Assembly: GCA_030704615.1 (NCBI GenBank)
Contig: CM060732.1
Span: 72,771,053 to 72,835,052 of the forward strand
Direction: 5' to 3'
Length of the DNA: 64,000 nucleotides
Origin: Takakia lepidozioides
Lineage: Eukaryota > Streptophyta > Takakiopsida > Takakiales > Takakiaceae
Part shown: positions 20,781-31,699 of the stretch, piece after piece
Layout: each line of letters begins with the position of its first letter
Position numbering within the stretch: the stretch's first letter is position 1
Notes under the pieces: generated by a model
The model's input: the letters and a program-made list of their open reading frames with translations, nothing else
Told to the model about the DNA's origin: nothing
Database searches by the model: none
Made by a program: the position numbers and the translations under genes

Positions 20781-22400
20781 GGCGAGCCCGAGAGCTAAGC
20801 CCATTTAGAGGACCACAGAGAGAGAGAAAGAAAGAAAAGATTGTAGCCGAAGCCGGCATAACTAAGAGCCACTTCGCCTCGGGTGGCTACTCCTCCCTTT
20901 CGGGGGTGGACCCTATAAAGAAAACAGGTATCCAGGGGACACCGGATAACCAAGGGGTAGTGGTACCTAGGGTACCCAAGGATACCCTGGGGTATCATGG
21001 GGTACCGAAGAGGGATTGGATTCGAGTTGTCGCTTATTGGTAATGATAGTTGTGAGGGACCGAAGCGCGGTGAGGTGTATGGCTTTACAACATTTGTGGA
21101 TCGGGGGGATGGGGATATGGAGGTTTTTGTGCAGTGCAGTTATACTGGCGTTATGGATACCGCCTCTAGTACCGGCTGTGATGACCGATAGGGGTCCAGT
21201 GCGCCAACCACGTTGGCGGATAGCGAGGATGAGGGGAGCATATTTTTGTCGTTTATCGAAGGTGGAGGAGGCTGGGTATCGGTCATTGCAATATGTGAAT
21301 TCAACGAAGTGGATGATGAGATCCGGGGATGGCTCCAGAAGTAGGTAGGCGGGCATTGATGGGTAAGCCTTGGACAAGTAGAATGTCAAGGCAGAGTCGG
21401 GAGGGGCAGGTGCAGGGTAAATGTAGATCAATAGTACACGGGAGGATCCAGTGGGTGACAATATGATCTGGGGGTCGGCCTTGGTAGGTACGAGCATTGA
21501 TGAGTGAGAACCATCTGGTTTTAGGGTGGTTCGTTAGAAGTTTATGAATGTGCCAGACTGCGTGGTTATGACGAGTAATGCGGAGGCCATGAATAACAGG
21601 GTGAGTACATTGACTGAGAAGGTGGGACCAAGTGTCACGGTCTTGATGTGTATGTGAGCATAGTCGGCATGTGCGCGTTAGTGGCAGCCTTGGTGTGCCA
21701 GAAGTAGTTTGATAACTTATGGTGAAGTACGGTAGACTGTGTCCATTTTTGAATATGGACCTTGGTGTGGTTGGTAGATGCTAGGGCTTGTTTGTTTGTT
21801 TCAAGGGTGAGGATGGTCTGCAGTTACGTATTTGGCCTGGTAATTGGGGGTTATGGCACGGGATGTATTAGCCAAAATGGATGGGTATGGGCAATATGAA
21901 TGGGGTCAGATGTGGGTTCCAGTGGGGCGTGCTAGATTGTGAGCAGCTCTCGTGAGCAGAAAGTACTGTGAGTAGGATCCTGCTCACGTTTCTCGGAATT
22001 GGGTTCGTTGGCTGGGCCTATTACCGCGGTCCGCCAACTCCTAGAAGCCCTATTACCGCGGGGTTCAACCGCCAAAAATGGGAGCTTAGTATTCCAAGAG
22101 TGTGACTAAGGGTTGGCAATAAGATCGATGAGTAGATGAATGATGGATGAATGTGTTATGAAAAAAAGTTGGATGAAAGGAGAGTGGATGAATAATGGAT
22201 GAATGTGTTATGAAAGAAAGAAGAGAAGATCAGTCGATAAATGGAAAATGTCGATTCCAGTCGGGTTATCGCGAAATGAAGGTCAAAGGCTTAAGGAGGG
22301 AAGAAGTTGCTTTGGAAGAGAGAGGGGGCGATGTTGCTTTGTGTTTACGATGACAAACCGGCTTCATCTGCACCAATGTGTGGTGAGGATTCCTCTTCGG

Positions 22401-22460
22401 CACACCAGCTTTTCTACCTATGGTGACACGAGGCTTTTGCGGGTAGAAAAGCTGATGTGT
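22401..22460. repeat. Inverted repeat (hairpin) inside the MULE
   Basis: CACACCAGCTTTTCTACC and, about 20 bp on, GGTAGAAAAGCTGATGTGTT pair with few mismatches. Confidence 0.75.
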
Positions 22461-22467
22461 TGAGTAG

Positions 22468-22697
22468 GAATCATCACTTGAGACAGTAGCACGTAAGCTC
22501 CAGCATCATGTGGATCCCTTTCTAGAAGGCCTTATGCACAACGTTGTGCTAACCCCACATCGCCATGAAGTCTACAAGTAGCAAGCAAGACCACCCACAC
22601 CAACAATGTATGGGTCCATTGGCAATTTGGCAATTAAATCCTCTGCCTCATCCAATATCCCCGGGCGGCCAAGAACCGACACCATGACCACATTCGT
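22468..22697 (-). pseudogene. PPR protein fragment captured by the MULE
   Basis: Minus-strand reading gives MVSVLGRPGILDEAEDLI then AKLPMDPYIV, and after a one-base frame change RLHGDVGLAQRCA, a stop, GLLERDPHDAGAYVLLSQV. This is the end of a PLS-class pentatricopeptide repeat protein (last repeats plus E-motif; the usual form is 'AGRLDEAEELI..MP..PD' then 'RIHGNVELGE.A....L.PENAGSYVLLSN'). PPR proteins edit or process organelle RNA. This piece is broken and has no start. Confidence 0.85.
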
Positions 22698-25411
22698 TTT
22701 TTTTGTCTTTTTGCTTAATCTGGCACAACCCGTTTTTTTTTTTTTTTTTTTTTTGGGAAAACTTGGATGGTCATTAAGTTTGCGTTGACGCCAGCTTAAT
22801 CTGGCACATCCGGTTTTATTTTTATTTATTTTATTTCTTGGTGGAATTCTCATGTGCCAACAGGGGCTGGGAATTAAGCTAGTGTTGACGCTAGCTTAAT
22901 GCCCAGCTTGTTTCCCTACACAAACATGGCTGTTCGCTAAGGGATTTTTTTTTTTTTTTTCATTTGGGGTTGGATTCTCATGTGCCAACACAGGCTGGAA
23001 TTAAGCTTGCGCCAAATTAAAATACACTTATTTAAACTCAACAACACTCTAAAGGTTCAGTGAGCTTCTTTATGCCACTTGATAGACGTATTCTTCTAAA
23101 TTTAAGCCTCCTGTCGCTTCACTATGTCACTCCAATTTTCTCCACCTCATTTACATTGTCCCTAGTTGGGGTTTATTCTGTAATGTACACTTTCACGAAT
23201 TACGGTTATCATTCACGGTTTGTGGTTTCGGTTTATTCTTTGAGGTTTGGGGTTTGGTTTTACGGTTTAGGGTTGCGTTGGGGCTTTGGAGTGATTAGTG
23301 TTTGTGGTTAGGGGGTAAATTGCCGTGTTTGTCGTGTTTCCACTTTAATCAATCTTATTTTAGTCATCCATGGTTCGTTCATCCAGCCATTTTCATCCCA
23401 CATTCATCCTCCATTCATCCCTTCTTTTCTTTCATTCATCCAACAACTTTTCATCACACGTTCATCCCACATTGCATGCGTGGAGCAAGACATCTTTGGT
23501 CCCCGGCCGCTTACGTGACTGTCCATTCAGAGGAGTTTGCGTCCACGGCAATAGGCCCTATATTTTCCTTGGTTGTACGCTCCGCTTCCCTAATCTGCTC
23601 ACATTTTAAGGGAATCTGCTCACGTGTAGTGTACAAAGCATGAGCTGCTCACGCGCAACTTTCCCTCGGTTCCAGTGGGGGTTTGGTTGCCCCCGACTGG
23701 GCGATGAGGTCTGCCCTATCGTTGCCGTTGATACCACTGTGGGAGCGAACTTTGATAAAGTGTATGGGATGATTGATGGAAATAGCAGGGTTGACAATAG
23801 TTGTAATGAGGTTATAGTCTGGGTGATGGAGGTGGTAGGAAGGGGTGGAGAGGTGGTTGCAAATAAGAAATAGTGAGGTAAGGCTGTTTGTAAAAATATA
23901 GTGTGGGGGGGGGGGGGGAATGAGGACAGCTGGGAGAGTGCTTCGAAAATAGCCATAAGCTCAGCACGTAATATGGTGGCGGGGTCTGGGAGTCTAAGAA
24001 CTATTCTCTGGTTATTAGCAGCATGATGTATGCCATAGCTAGCGCTGGAGCCGGATAGGGAGCCATCGGTATAATGGGAGTGAAACGGAGAGAATTTGAG
24101 CGGCTTACATTGATGGGATACCGGTGGATCAGTAAAAGGCAAGAGAGAGGCAGGAGGAGGGTGCGGCAACGCCCTCATCCAGACCTTGCTTGGATTGATC
24201 TTGGGAAATAGTTAAGTGAGGGGCTAGATGGGGTGGAGGGGTGAGGGTGCGGGGTGGGGGGAAATGAGGCTTTTATCCCCCATGTACGTGCAAATAAGCG
24301 GTGTAAGGTGGGAGAGAAGGTAAATTTATGAATGGAGGTGGGAGACATGTGTGGGACATGCAATTTAAATGACGTTATGGTAGGTCCCAAACGGTGGAGG
24401 TATTTTGGGAAGGGCGGGGTATGTTCGTAGTGTAGCTGGTTTGGTTCAAATGGTGGCTAGGAGTGTGACACCAGGAGGGAGTTGTAGGAGGGGGTGGGGG
24501 TCATTGGGAGACCTTTGTTGTGTGAGTAGGAGAATAGTAAAGGCAGAGAGGGAGGAGTGGGTGGCAGTATGAGCCAATTGAAGGGCTTCTTGAATGTGGG
24601 AATCAAGGGGGTGAGCAAAGCCACGGCCGAACCACCTGTGTTGGGTGGCAAGCCCAGTGGCCCCGAAAATGCAGTCTCTATGATGCGGGCTAGCATATGA
24701 GGTAAACTCCATGGGGCACGTGAGCGGGCTAGAATAGTAGGAATGAGTAGGCGGAGAAGAGTGAGAAAGTCCTTGGGGATAGCGTTGTGAGTGTATGCTT
24801 GGGTTAGTTTGGCCGGTACGCGGGGCTTTTTGGGGGGAGTATCCTTGAGGTAACGATCTAAGAGCCAGCAGATTTTTGTAACGAAATCTTGCCTGGGGGG
24901 GAGTAGCTGGTGAGGTTGTGGGTTAGGAGTAGAGTACATATGCCAAAGCCAAACTAGCCTGTCATTGGGGATTAGGCCAATGTAACGGCCATTGCGGGCG
25001 TAGATTTTAGACATATGTAGGCCTCTACATATTAGGGGGAAGTCATGTGCAATGTCTTTATCAGGGTTGCATTCGGTAGTGTTGATGTGAATATGAGGTG
25101 AGATTAGCGGGTAGGGTATATGGCAAGCATCTGTGAGTTGTGTCTGGGAGACGTGTTGCATGTGTTTACATTATATAATTATACCCTTTGCTACCTACAG
25201 ATCTCATCAACTAGGAGAAACTAGGAAGAGGAGCTATTACTAAGATAAGCCATTACCCGGGTAGCTACTTGTTTGGAATTATTAGGGGGAATAAAATTGA
25301 AACCCCCGGGCTAACCATAAAAGGCACACACATTGCAGTCAGTGAAAGACAAACGAAAACCCCGAAAGACGAGGAAGAAGCCAAGAGTGCACCCGAAAGA
25401 TGGTCACCCTT

Positions 25412-25650
25412 AACCCTTAGACGCCTAGTGCCATAGTTTGATTTTTTCAAAAAAATGACCATTTTACAAAAAATGAGAACAAGCCTCTCATGGCTCTGCA
25501 AATGGATCCAAAAAAATGGTCATGGGCACTTGATGGTTCTCCCTCACTCTTCCAATACACAGCAAAAAAAAAGCCTACAAATGTCTTAACTCGGCTTCGA
25601 TTCTCACCTCGAAATGGGATCCGAAATGGGGTGCCCATAGATTCTAAGGA
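25412..25650. mobile_element. Possible degraded relative of the TTAA MITE
   Basis: TTAA at 25410-25413 followed by CCCTTAGACGCC...TTTGATTTTTT parallels the start of the MITE at 28297 (CCCCTAAATGCCC...TTGATTTTTT). The opposite end is poorly preserved (TTCTAAGGAG near 25640-25652). Tentative. Confidence 0.3.
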
Positions 25651-25659
25651 GAGCGCTGG

Positions 25660-26400
25660 CACACATTATGAAAATAAAAACTAGACCTACGAAAGTCAAT
25701 GCCTTCCTCTGGCAGATGGCTAATAGAATCCTCAAGGTGGGTCGCTGGTTCCAATTCTCAGATGCTCCACTCTGCAGATGTTGTTCGCTAGTTGTCGCAG
25801 AATTGCTCGAGCATTGCCTGACTCACTATAATATCCCTTCTAAGGTATGGCCAGTCCTCAACATGGTTCCTCAAAACATGGCACCAAATCTCATTTACTC
25901 TGACTACCTTGCTCTTGAATTGACATCGGCAAGCATCCAGAGGCTCAATATCAGCTCCACAATGCCTTCACAGAATCATGGGCTAAACAAGGAATCATAT
26001 GCTCAAGCCCTTCACCAACTATCTACACCGGGAGCTCGATTTCTTAGTGCTGGGCCGAACGCTACACGGTTCTGCCCTGATTCTCCAGACTTCGACCGTG
26101 ATATTAACTAGAGGCACCTCAAAGGGAAACGATTGGTGAAGCTCAATTTCGACAAACAGCCTCATGTTTCCTCCTCCATCGAAGTCGCTTGCATGCATCT
26201 TCTGGGCTAGCAGTAGGCAGGCGGTTATGTTATTTGGTCCTTCTCATTTCTCGTGCATATGTCATGTACTCGCAGTCATGCATTCTAGCATCATTAGGTG
26301 GAGTGGGTTTAGGCCGACAACGGTCGTCCTTCCTCCTCTCCCAGGGCCTCTAAGGCTTTCTTTGCATTACATAACAATAACCCTCTCACACACACGTGTG
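25660..26400 (+). mobile_element. L1-like LINE C-terminal fragment
   Basis: Frame 25668-26111 encodes KTRPTKVNAFLWQMANRILK and CRCCSLVVAELLEHCLTHYN...KVWP. It is closely parallel to the minus-strand L1 at the right edge (KTRPTKISAFLWQIANRALK...LEHCLLYCRAPAKIWP). After the frame, 'LVKLNF' looks like the start of a LINE RNase H. 5'- and 3'-truncated. Confidence 0.8.
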
Positions 26401-26898
26401 AAGAAATCTTAGCAAGAAAAAGACATAAGTACATTTATCAAAATCTGACCCCCTTGCTTTGACTCAAAATTAGGGCAATCAATTACCCAATCCTGGCAGT
26501 GCACAACAGAGGCTGCTCTATGGCACTAATTTCATAACAATTTAAGAAGATCTGAAATTGTATTTTACGTTTAAATGGGCCCTAAAGCCTGTTTTGGGCC
26601 TGGTTGGTGTTTAAGAGTTAAACAGACCCAAAAGAGGGTATAAGAAGAGTCTACAAGAGTCTAAGGCCAAATAATGGAGAGTAATTCCAGATAATCTAGG
26701 GCTTTTGTCCCCTGTTTAAAAAATAATAAAAATAACAATTGATCCCAAAATATGTTAAGAAAGGAAAAAATAACCAAAATGTGGTGGAGCCAAAACCAAG
26801 GGTCTTTGTGATGGTCTTCTTAGGATCTCTTATAGAGAAATGTAAAAAATGTAAATGAGGAAGAGAGAATAGAACCTCCTAAGAAGTAAGCTTGCAGG
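26401..26898. other. AT-rich sequence, nothing recognised
   Basis: No open frame of note, no repeat boundary and no RNA gene seen. Confidence 0.5.
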
Positions 26899-27690
26899 TA
26901 GGGAACTGATGTCAACCAAATATGGAGGGTACAGGAAATGGGATTCTATTTTTCTCTAGGGAATGATGTAGGGAAGCAGACTGGTTATACCTCTAAGGAA
27001 AGCATGAGCTACAGTAGAAGCAGATACCGTTCAGGTTGTATGTGGGATATGTGATTTAGGGGAGTGATTTTGTGGGAATGACATAGGGAAACAAGCTGGT
27101 TATACCTCCAAGGAAAACATGAGCTACATGATAGAGGCAGATACAGTTCACACTAGATATGGGCGTGATTTAGGCCCAATTTTCAAGTAATACTGTTTAT
27201 TAATTGTTTTTCAGCTTTTGAGCTTCATATAATGAATCAGAGATGTTCAACAACCAAAGAATCACACTCAATGTGGTCTATCAAGCTGACCACCTACCAA
27301 TTTTTTATTTTTTTTGCTCGACCCTCTCTCTACATCACTTCGTGAGAGAGTAAAGAACAACTTTGGGTGGGCAGGAATTTGGAGAAGCACCTTGACAAGA
27401 GAAATGGTGTCATCATGGGACAATCGTGCTCATCCAATCTACAAAAGATACTAATAGCTAGGACCTAGAGTTGAATGGAAAGGCGCTACGAATTACAAAG
27501 GGATGAAGGGCAGGTGTATGCGATTTCATGATTGTTAATCCGGCGATTTATCATCGATCGGCCGGGGCGCTTACAGGGAATACTTCGAACGTCAGGTACT
27601 TCTACCCAAGAGGCCTGCTGCTCTTCTTCATGCTTGTATACCCTATGTAAGGACCCCGCATTTGTTCAAGATTCTGTATTCTCTGCCTAG
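26899..27690 (+). repeat. Copy 1 of a diverged direct duplication
   Basis: Matches 28111-29130 and then 31108-31225 in order and orientation. Shared blocks include 'gaactgatgtcaaccaaata', 'gaatgatgtagggaagcaga', 'gtttattaattg', 'gtgggtgggcaggaat'-like and 'gtcaggtacttctacccaag'. This copy lacks the MITE and the minisatellite that split the second copy. Non-coding. Confidence 0.85.
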
Positions 27691-28296
27691 AGTGTCTCCA
27701 TTTCGCCAGGATTTTGTAATCCTTGACCAATATCTTCTTGGCAACTGACATGGTATAGTTCTGGTAGTTTCATGTAACAACTTAAACACAAAGCTATAAC
27801 ATTTCATATTGTAGACATGGATTCAAGGTGCTCATCCATTGAGAATTATCTTACAGGAATTAATCGTAGGACCAGGCCCTAGAGCTGCTCACCTGCAAGA
27901 GGTTTGAGGGCCTTTCAAAGTTCATGTACATACTTCTTTCATCTTTTCTTTAATGCATCATGGCAATTCCATCTATTTAATCTTGTCTTTCCCTGTGGAC
28001 GTTGTTCTTTCCTGTGGACATTATGAAGTCTCTTTGTCTCTCTCTTATCTGCCTGGGAAAAAGTTCATTTCGTTTTTACATCGTCTATCCCTCCTAAATG
28101 CATGGCAGAGAACTGATGTCAACCAAATATGGAGGGTATAGGAAATTGGCTTCTATTTTTCTCTGGGGAATGATGTAGGGAAGCAGACTGGTTATATCTC
28201 CCAGGAAAGCAGGAACTACATGGTAGAGGCAGATATCGTTCACACTAGATTGTGGGTGTGATTTAGGCCCAGTTTTCAAGTAGTTTTGTTTATTAA

Positions 28297-28753
28297 CCCC
28301 TAAATGCCCGCAGGCCTCCGTTGATTTTTTACCAAAAAGCGGGGCTCGGCCAGAAAAACCAGCATAATTTTTTGAAAAAAAATGAATCTTGAAAAAGTGA
28401 CCGGACAATATGAAGCCCACCTACCCCTGACAGGTCCTGCCCAATTTTGGAGCCAATCAGACAACTAATACGAAAACCCCACCCTTGCGAGTGGGATCCA
28501 TTTTTGAAAATTTGTGCAACAAAAAAAAAACCAAAATGGAGATTTGTGGTCGGGATGGAAAAACTCGGCCTGCTGTACCCGAAAACGTGGTGGCCGTCCA
28601 ACACGATTTAGGCAATCGGTCTCGCATGGACCATCCTGATGCAGACACGCACTGCACCCACAAAAAAAAAACAAGAAAAGGCCAAAATCTGCTCCCGATA
28701 GAACTAATTGTGTAAAAAAAACGACCAATTTTGGGCCGGTGGGCATTTAGGGG
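28297..28753. mobile_element. 457-bp TIR MITE with TTAA target duplication (piggyBac-like)
   Basis: Perfect 13-bp terminal inverted repeats CCCCTAAATGCCC (28297-28309) and GGGCATTTAGGGG (28741-28753) extend imperfectly to about 20 bp, flanked by TTAA on both sides (28293-28296, 28754-28757). The uninserted site is preserved in the duplicate near 27197-27210 (TTTATTAATTG), showing precise insertion with TTAA duplication. CCC ends plus TTAA targets are the hallmarks of piggyBac superfamily elements. It has no coding capacity. Confidence 0.85.
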
Positions 28754-29149
28754 TTAATTGTTCTTTAGCTTTTGAGCTTCATACAAACTAGGGATGTTCA
28801 ACAACCAAACAATCACACCCAATGTGGTCTATTAGGCTAACCACCTACCAAAATTTTCTCTTCTTTTGCTCCATCTCTCTATACATCACTTCATAAAAGA
28901 GTAAAGAACAACTTTGGGTGGGTCAGGAATTAAATGGAGAAGCAACTTGGCAAGAGAAACAATATCATCATATACAATCATGCTCATCCAGTCTATAAAG
29001 TAGGCTAACAGCTAGGAGTTGAATGGAAAGACGCTATGAATTGCAAAGCGATCAAGGGCGGGTGTATTGATGTCATGATTGTTAATCGGGCGAGTTATTA
29101 TCGATCTGGGCGCTTACTGGGAATGCTCTCCGGCGATCCCGATATTCAT

Positions 29150-30185
29150 AAAATTAAACAATAAACCGCCAGAGCCGGCTGCCCCTATTATATCCAAATT
29201 ATTTTATTGAAATATTATCGGGACTACCTGAGCTTCCGGTTCCGTTTCTTTAATAGACAAATTAAACCTGGATCGCTAGTTTTGGCGGTCCCGATTTCTC
29301 TGAATTTCTTAGTTTTTTCTTATAAATAAAATCCAGACCGCCAGCTTTGGCGGTCTAGATTTGTAATTCTGATTAAAATTAAATTGAATAAAATTGGGGC
29401 TGCCAAGTCCCGATTTTTTTAATAATAAAATAAATAATCAAGTAATTTTAACAAAAAATGGGACCGCAAGTTCAGTCCTAATTTCATCCGAAAAGAGAAA
29501 ACAAATATAGACTACTGACTGTCCCAATTTAATATCTTGAAAACAAAATAATCGCAAATGCCAACTCTGGTGGTCTCCATTTTATCCAACATATAAAAAA
29601 TAAAATGAAATAAAAAAACAGCGCCTGCGGTCTCAATTTTAAACGACCCAGAGAAAAAAAAGGAAAAAAAGAAAAAAGAAAACGAGACAATGGTTTTGAT
29701 TATATCCAAAACAAAATTAAAAAACCACTGAAAAACATTTGGGATCACGGCTCTGGCGGTCCCAATTATATCTAAGATAATTATTACAAGAAAATTGATA
29801 TTGCCAGCTGTGGCGGTCCTGATCTTATCCAGAAATTTTTAAAAGAAATAAATCAAGACTATCAGCTCTGGTGGTCCTGATTTTATTCAAAAAAATAAAA
29901 AAATAAAAGTGAGACCAACTTAGGAGAAAGGGGACATCCTGACAAATAAAAATAAAAATAAAAAGTAAAAAATAGGGTCGCCATCTTTGGGATTCTTGAT
30001 TTTATCAACAAAAATGATTTTATTTTTATTTTTAGTACCGCCTGCTCTAGCAGTCCTAATTTTATCAAAAAATAAAACCAAAAAATCCTAGACCACGAGC
30101 TTTGGCGGTCCATATTTCATCCCAAGAAAAGTAAATGAAAAATTGAATCTGCCAACTTTGGCAGTCCCGATTTTACCCCCCAAAA
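29150..30185 (+). repeat. Hairpin-core minisatellite, about 60-bp units
   Basis: About 16-17 diverged tandem units of roughly 50-70 bp. Each has a core like ACCGCCAGCTTTGGCGGTCC followed by GATTTTATCC and A/T-rich filler (AAAATAAAA). The core is self-complementary; at 29335-29356 AGACCGCC and GGCGGTCT flank a 6-bp loop perfectly. Units are visible near 29284, 29335, 29560, 29745, 29803, 29860, 30034, 30092 and 30148 among others. Confidence 0.85.
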
Positions 30186-30779
30186 AATAAATAACTTGAA
30201 ATAGTTTGACAATGTCGTTGGCCTACCCTACAGAATTTTCATGAGTGTTTCCCCATGATATTCCAACTCTATGGTAGGTATGTCATCTAAAGAACAATTC
30301 CAAATCTACTATGGGTTGCTTTGTTATGTCATTTTATGGGGGTTCAAACCGGACACCATCGTCCTAATGGCACCAAGCTCCAAATGACCTTACCAATTTC
30401 TTGCTAATTTTGAATTTCCCTCTAGTGAGCATGCAAATACCATGCATGAGCACCATTCATGTTTGAATTATTTTGAAAATATGAAGATCCCATAGAGAGA
30501 CAGACCTTCATATGTAATCAAGGTCCCCATCCCAACCACCAATCTGGACTTGCCATGTAAGCGATGAACCCAGTCTTTTCCACCCCAAATTCTAAGAAGC
30601 TGGTTTTTAAAAAATCATAACTCCCAACTTTGGAAAATAAAATGGATGTTTTTTCTTGGAGCATATCTAACATGTCAGATCCTTCAAGAATGCTTCGGAC
30701 TACATTTATTTTGGATCAAATCTGCAAAAGTTGTACCCAAAAAACTTGAACTACGCGATCCGAAACGGGTCGCTTAGGT

Positions 30780-31090
30780 AGTTAAGGGGTATATATATAA
30801 AAAAAAAAAACCCGAGCTGGCGGTCTCGGATTTTATAAAATAAATTATAAAATAAATATGGATCATCATAGTTGAAAATCATACCGTCAAAGTTTACAGT
30901 TCGAGACCGTTAAAGTTTACGCTCACATTCTATTTAATAATCTTTTTGAAAATGGGGATGACGGTTTCGATTAATTAAATTATTTTGAAAAATCCAGGAC
31001 CGCCAAATCTTTTAGTCTAAAATTTCTGAAAATAATTTCTTAAAATTTGGACTCCCAAAGCTGATCTGGCGGCTTCTGTGTTATTATGAT
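30780..31090 (+). repeat. Outlying degenerate units of the hairpin minisatellite
   Basis: Further cores ('cgagctggcggtctcggatt' near 30812, 'aggaccgccaaatct' near 30992, 'gatctggcggcttctgtg' near 31062) continue the pattern after about 600 bp of unrelated sequence. Confidence 0.55.
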
Positions 31091-31699
31091 AAATCTTGTA
31101 ATGTAAAAAAATGTCAGGTACTTCTACCCAAGAGGCATGCTGCTTTTCTTTATGCTTGTATACCATATGTAATGACCATGCATTTGTAAAAGATTATGTT
31201 TTTATCTGCCCAAAGTGTCTCTATGGTTGCTCCTACTATATATGTGTAAGCCTCCTAGTTCGATTTTGTATATGCTGGGGGCACTACTTATTTTCCAAGG
31301 TTAATTGCTTAGAGTGAGATGAAGTACTGATTGGCCATCATATTATTTTGTATCTTGTGAGATGTGGTCAATCTCCGATCTATTGGATATTGCTTCCACC
31401 AAAGCAAATGGATGCTTGCAGTTTCGCATTCTGCCGTTCAATATAGATTCAACTTTAAAATTAATTTAGGTGATATATTTTAGACGCTGTTATTGTCATT
31501 GATTTGCCACTACCATCCATTTTTATTTTTATTTTTTGCACTACATAGATGCAAAAGAACTTTCTTAGACCTCAATCTGACTGGTGCTTGTTCGAAAATT
31601 ATTGTCTAGAGGAAATAGTTGAATAGTTAGACTCATATTATGTAAGAAATGATTTGAACAAAAAATATATGTATATATTTATATGAAAAATCATAATAT

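Larger units (their letters stand above)
21924..23667. mobile_element. Mutator-like element (Pack-MULE) nested in LINE-C
   Basis: 1744 bp flanked by the perfect 9-bp duplication GGTTCCAGT at 21915-21923 and 23668-23676. The ends are long inverted repeats starting GGGGCGTGCTAG (left) and GAGGGAAAGTTGCG (right, reverse complement). They share GTGAGCAG subterminal motifs and a block like GGGCCTATTRCCG, followed by GGATGAATG-type repeats. No MURA transposase was seen. Removing it rejoins the RNase H and zinc-finger parts of LINE-C. The ends match the second element at 33169-35070. Confidence 0.85.
20812..25180 (-). mobile_element. LINE-C: 5'-truncated non-LTR element with RNase H, zinc finger and C-terminal nuclease-like domain
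   Basis: On the minus strand: a post-RT region (25161-24457), an RNase H domain (24178-23677; catalytic YTDGSL and AELMAIFEAL), then after an inserted Mutator-like element a zinc finger (near 21680-21590; CRLCSHTHQDRDTWSHLLSQC) with RHNHAVWHIH. Last comes a C-terminal domain (21497-20967) with FVEFTYCNDRYP..KRQKYAPL and VITAGTRGG. I recall this C-terminal arrangement from green-lineage LINEs; PD-(D/E)xK-nuclease-like is an inference. A CT/TTTC-rich tail ends near 20812. The RT itself is missing. Confidence 0.75.
28111..31225 (+). repeat. Copy 2 of the duplication, split by a MITE and a minisatellite
   Basis: Homologous to 26899-27690 over 28111-28296, 28758-29140 and 31108-31225. The gaps are filled by the 457-bp MITE and by the hairpin minisatellite with flanking sequence. 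Confidence 0.8.

Noticed and set aside
23150-23320. Interstitial telomere repeat
   Set aside because: Only scattered GGTTTAGGGTT-like words occur, without a regular TTTAGGG array.
23905-23919. Poly-G run as a regulatory G-quadruplex
   Set aside because: It lies in the decayed LINE-C coding strand, is a single homopolymer and may vary or be mis-sequenced; no context supports a role.
29130-31090. CRISPR array
   Set aside because: Units are diverged tandem repeats without exact repeats and unique spacers of fixed length, in a plant genome with no cas genes.
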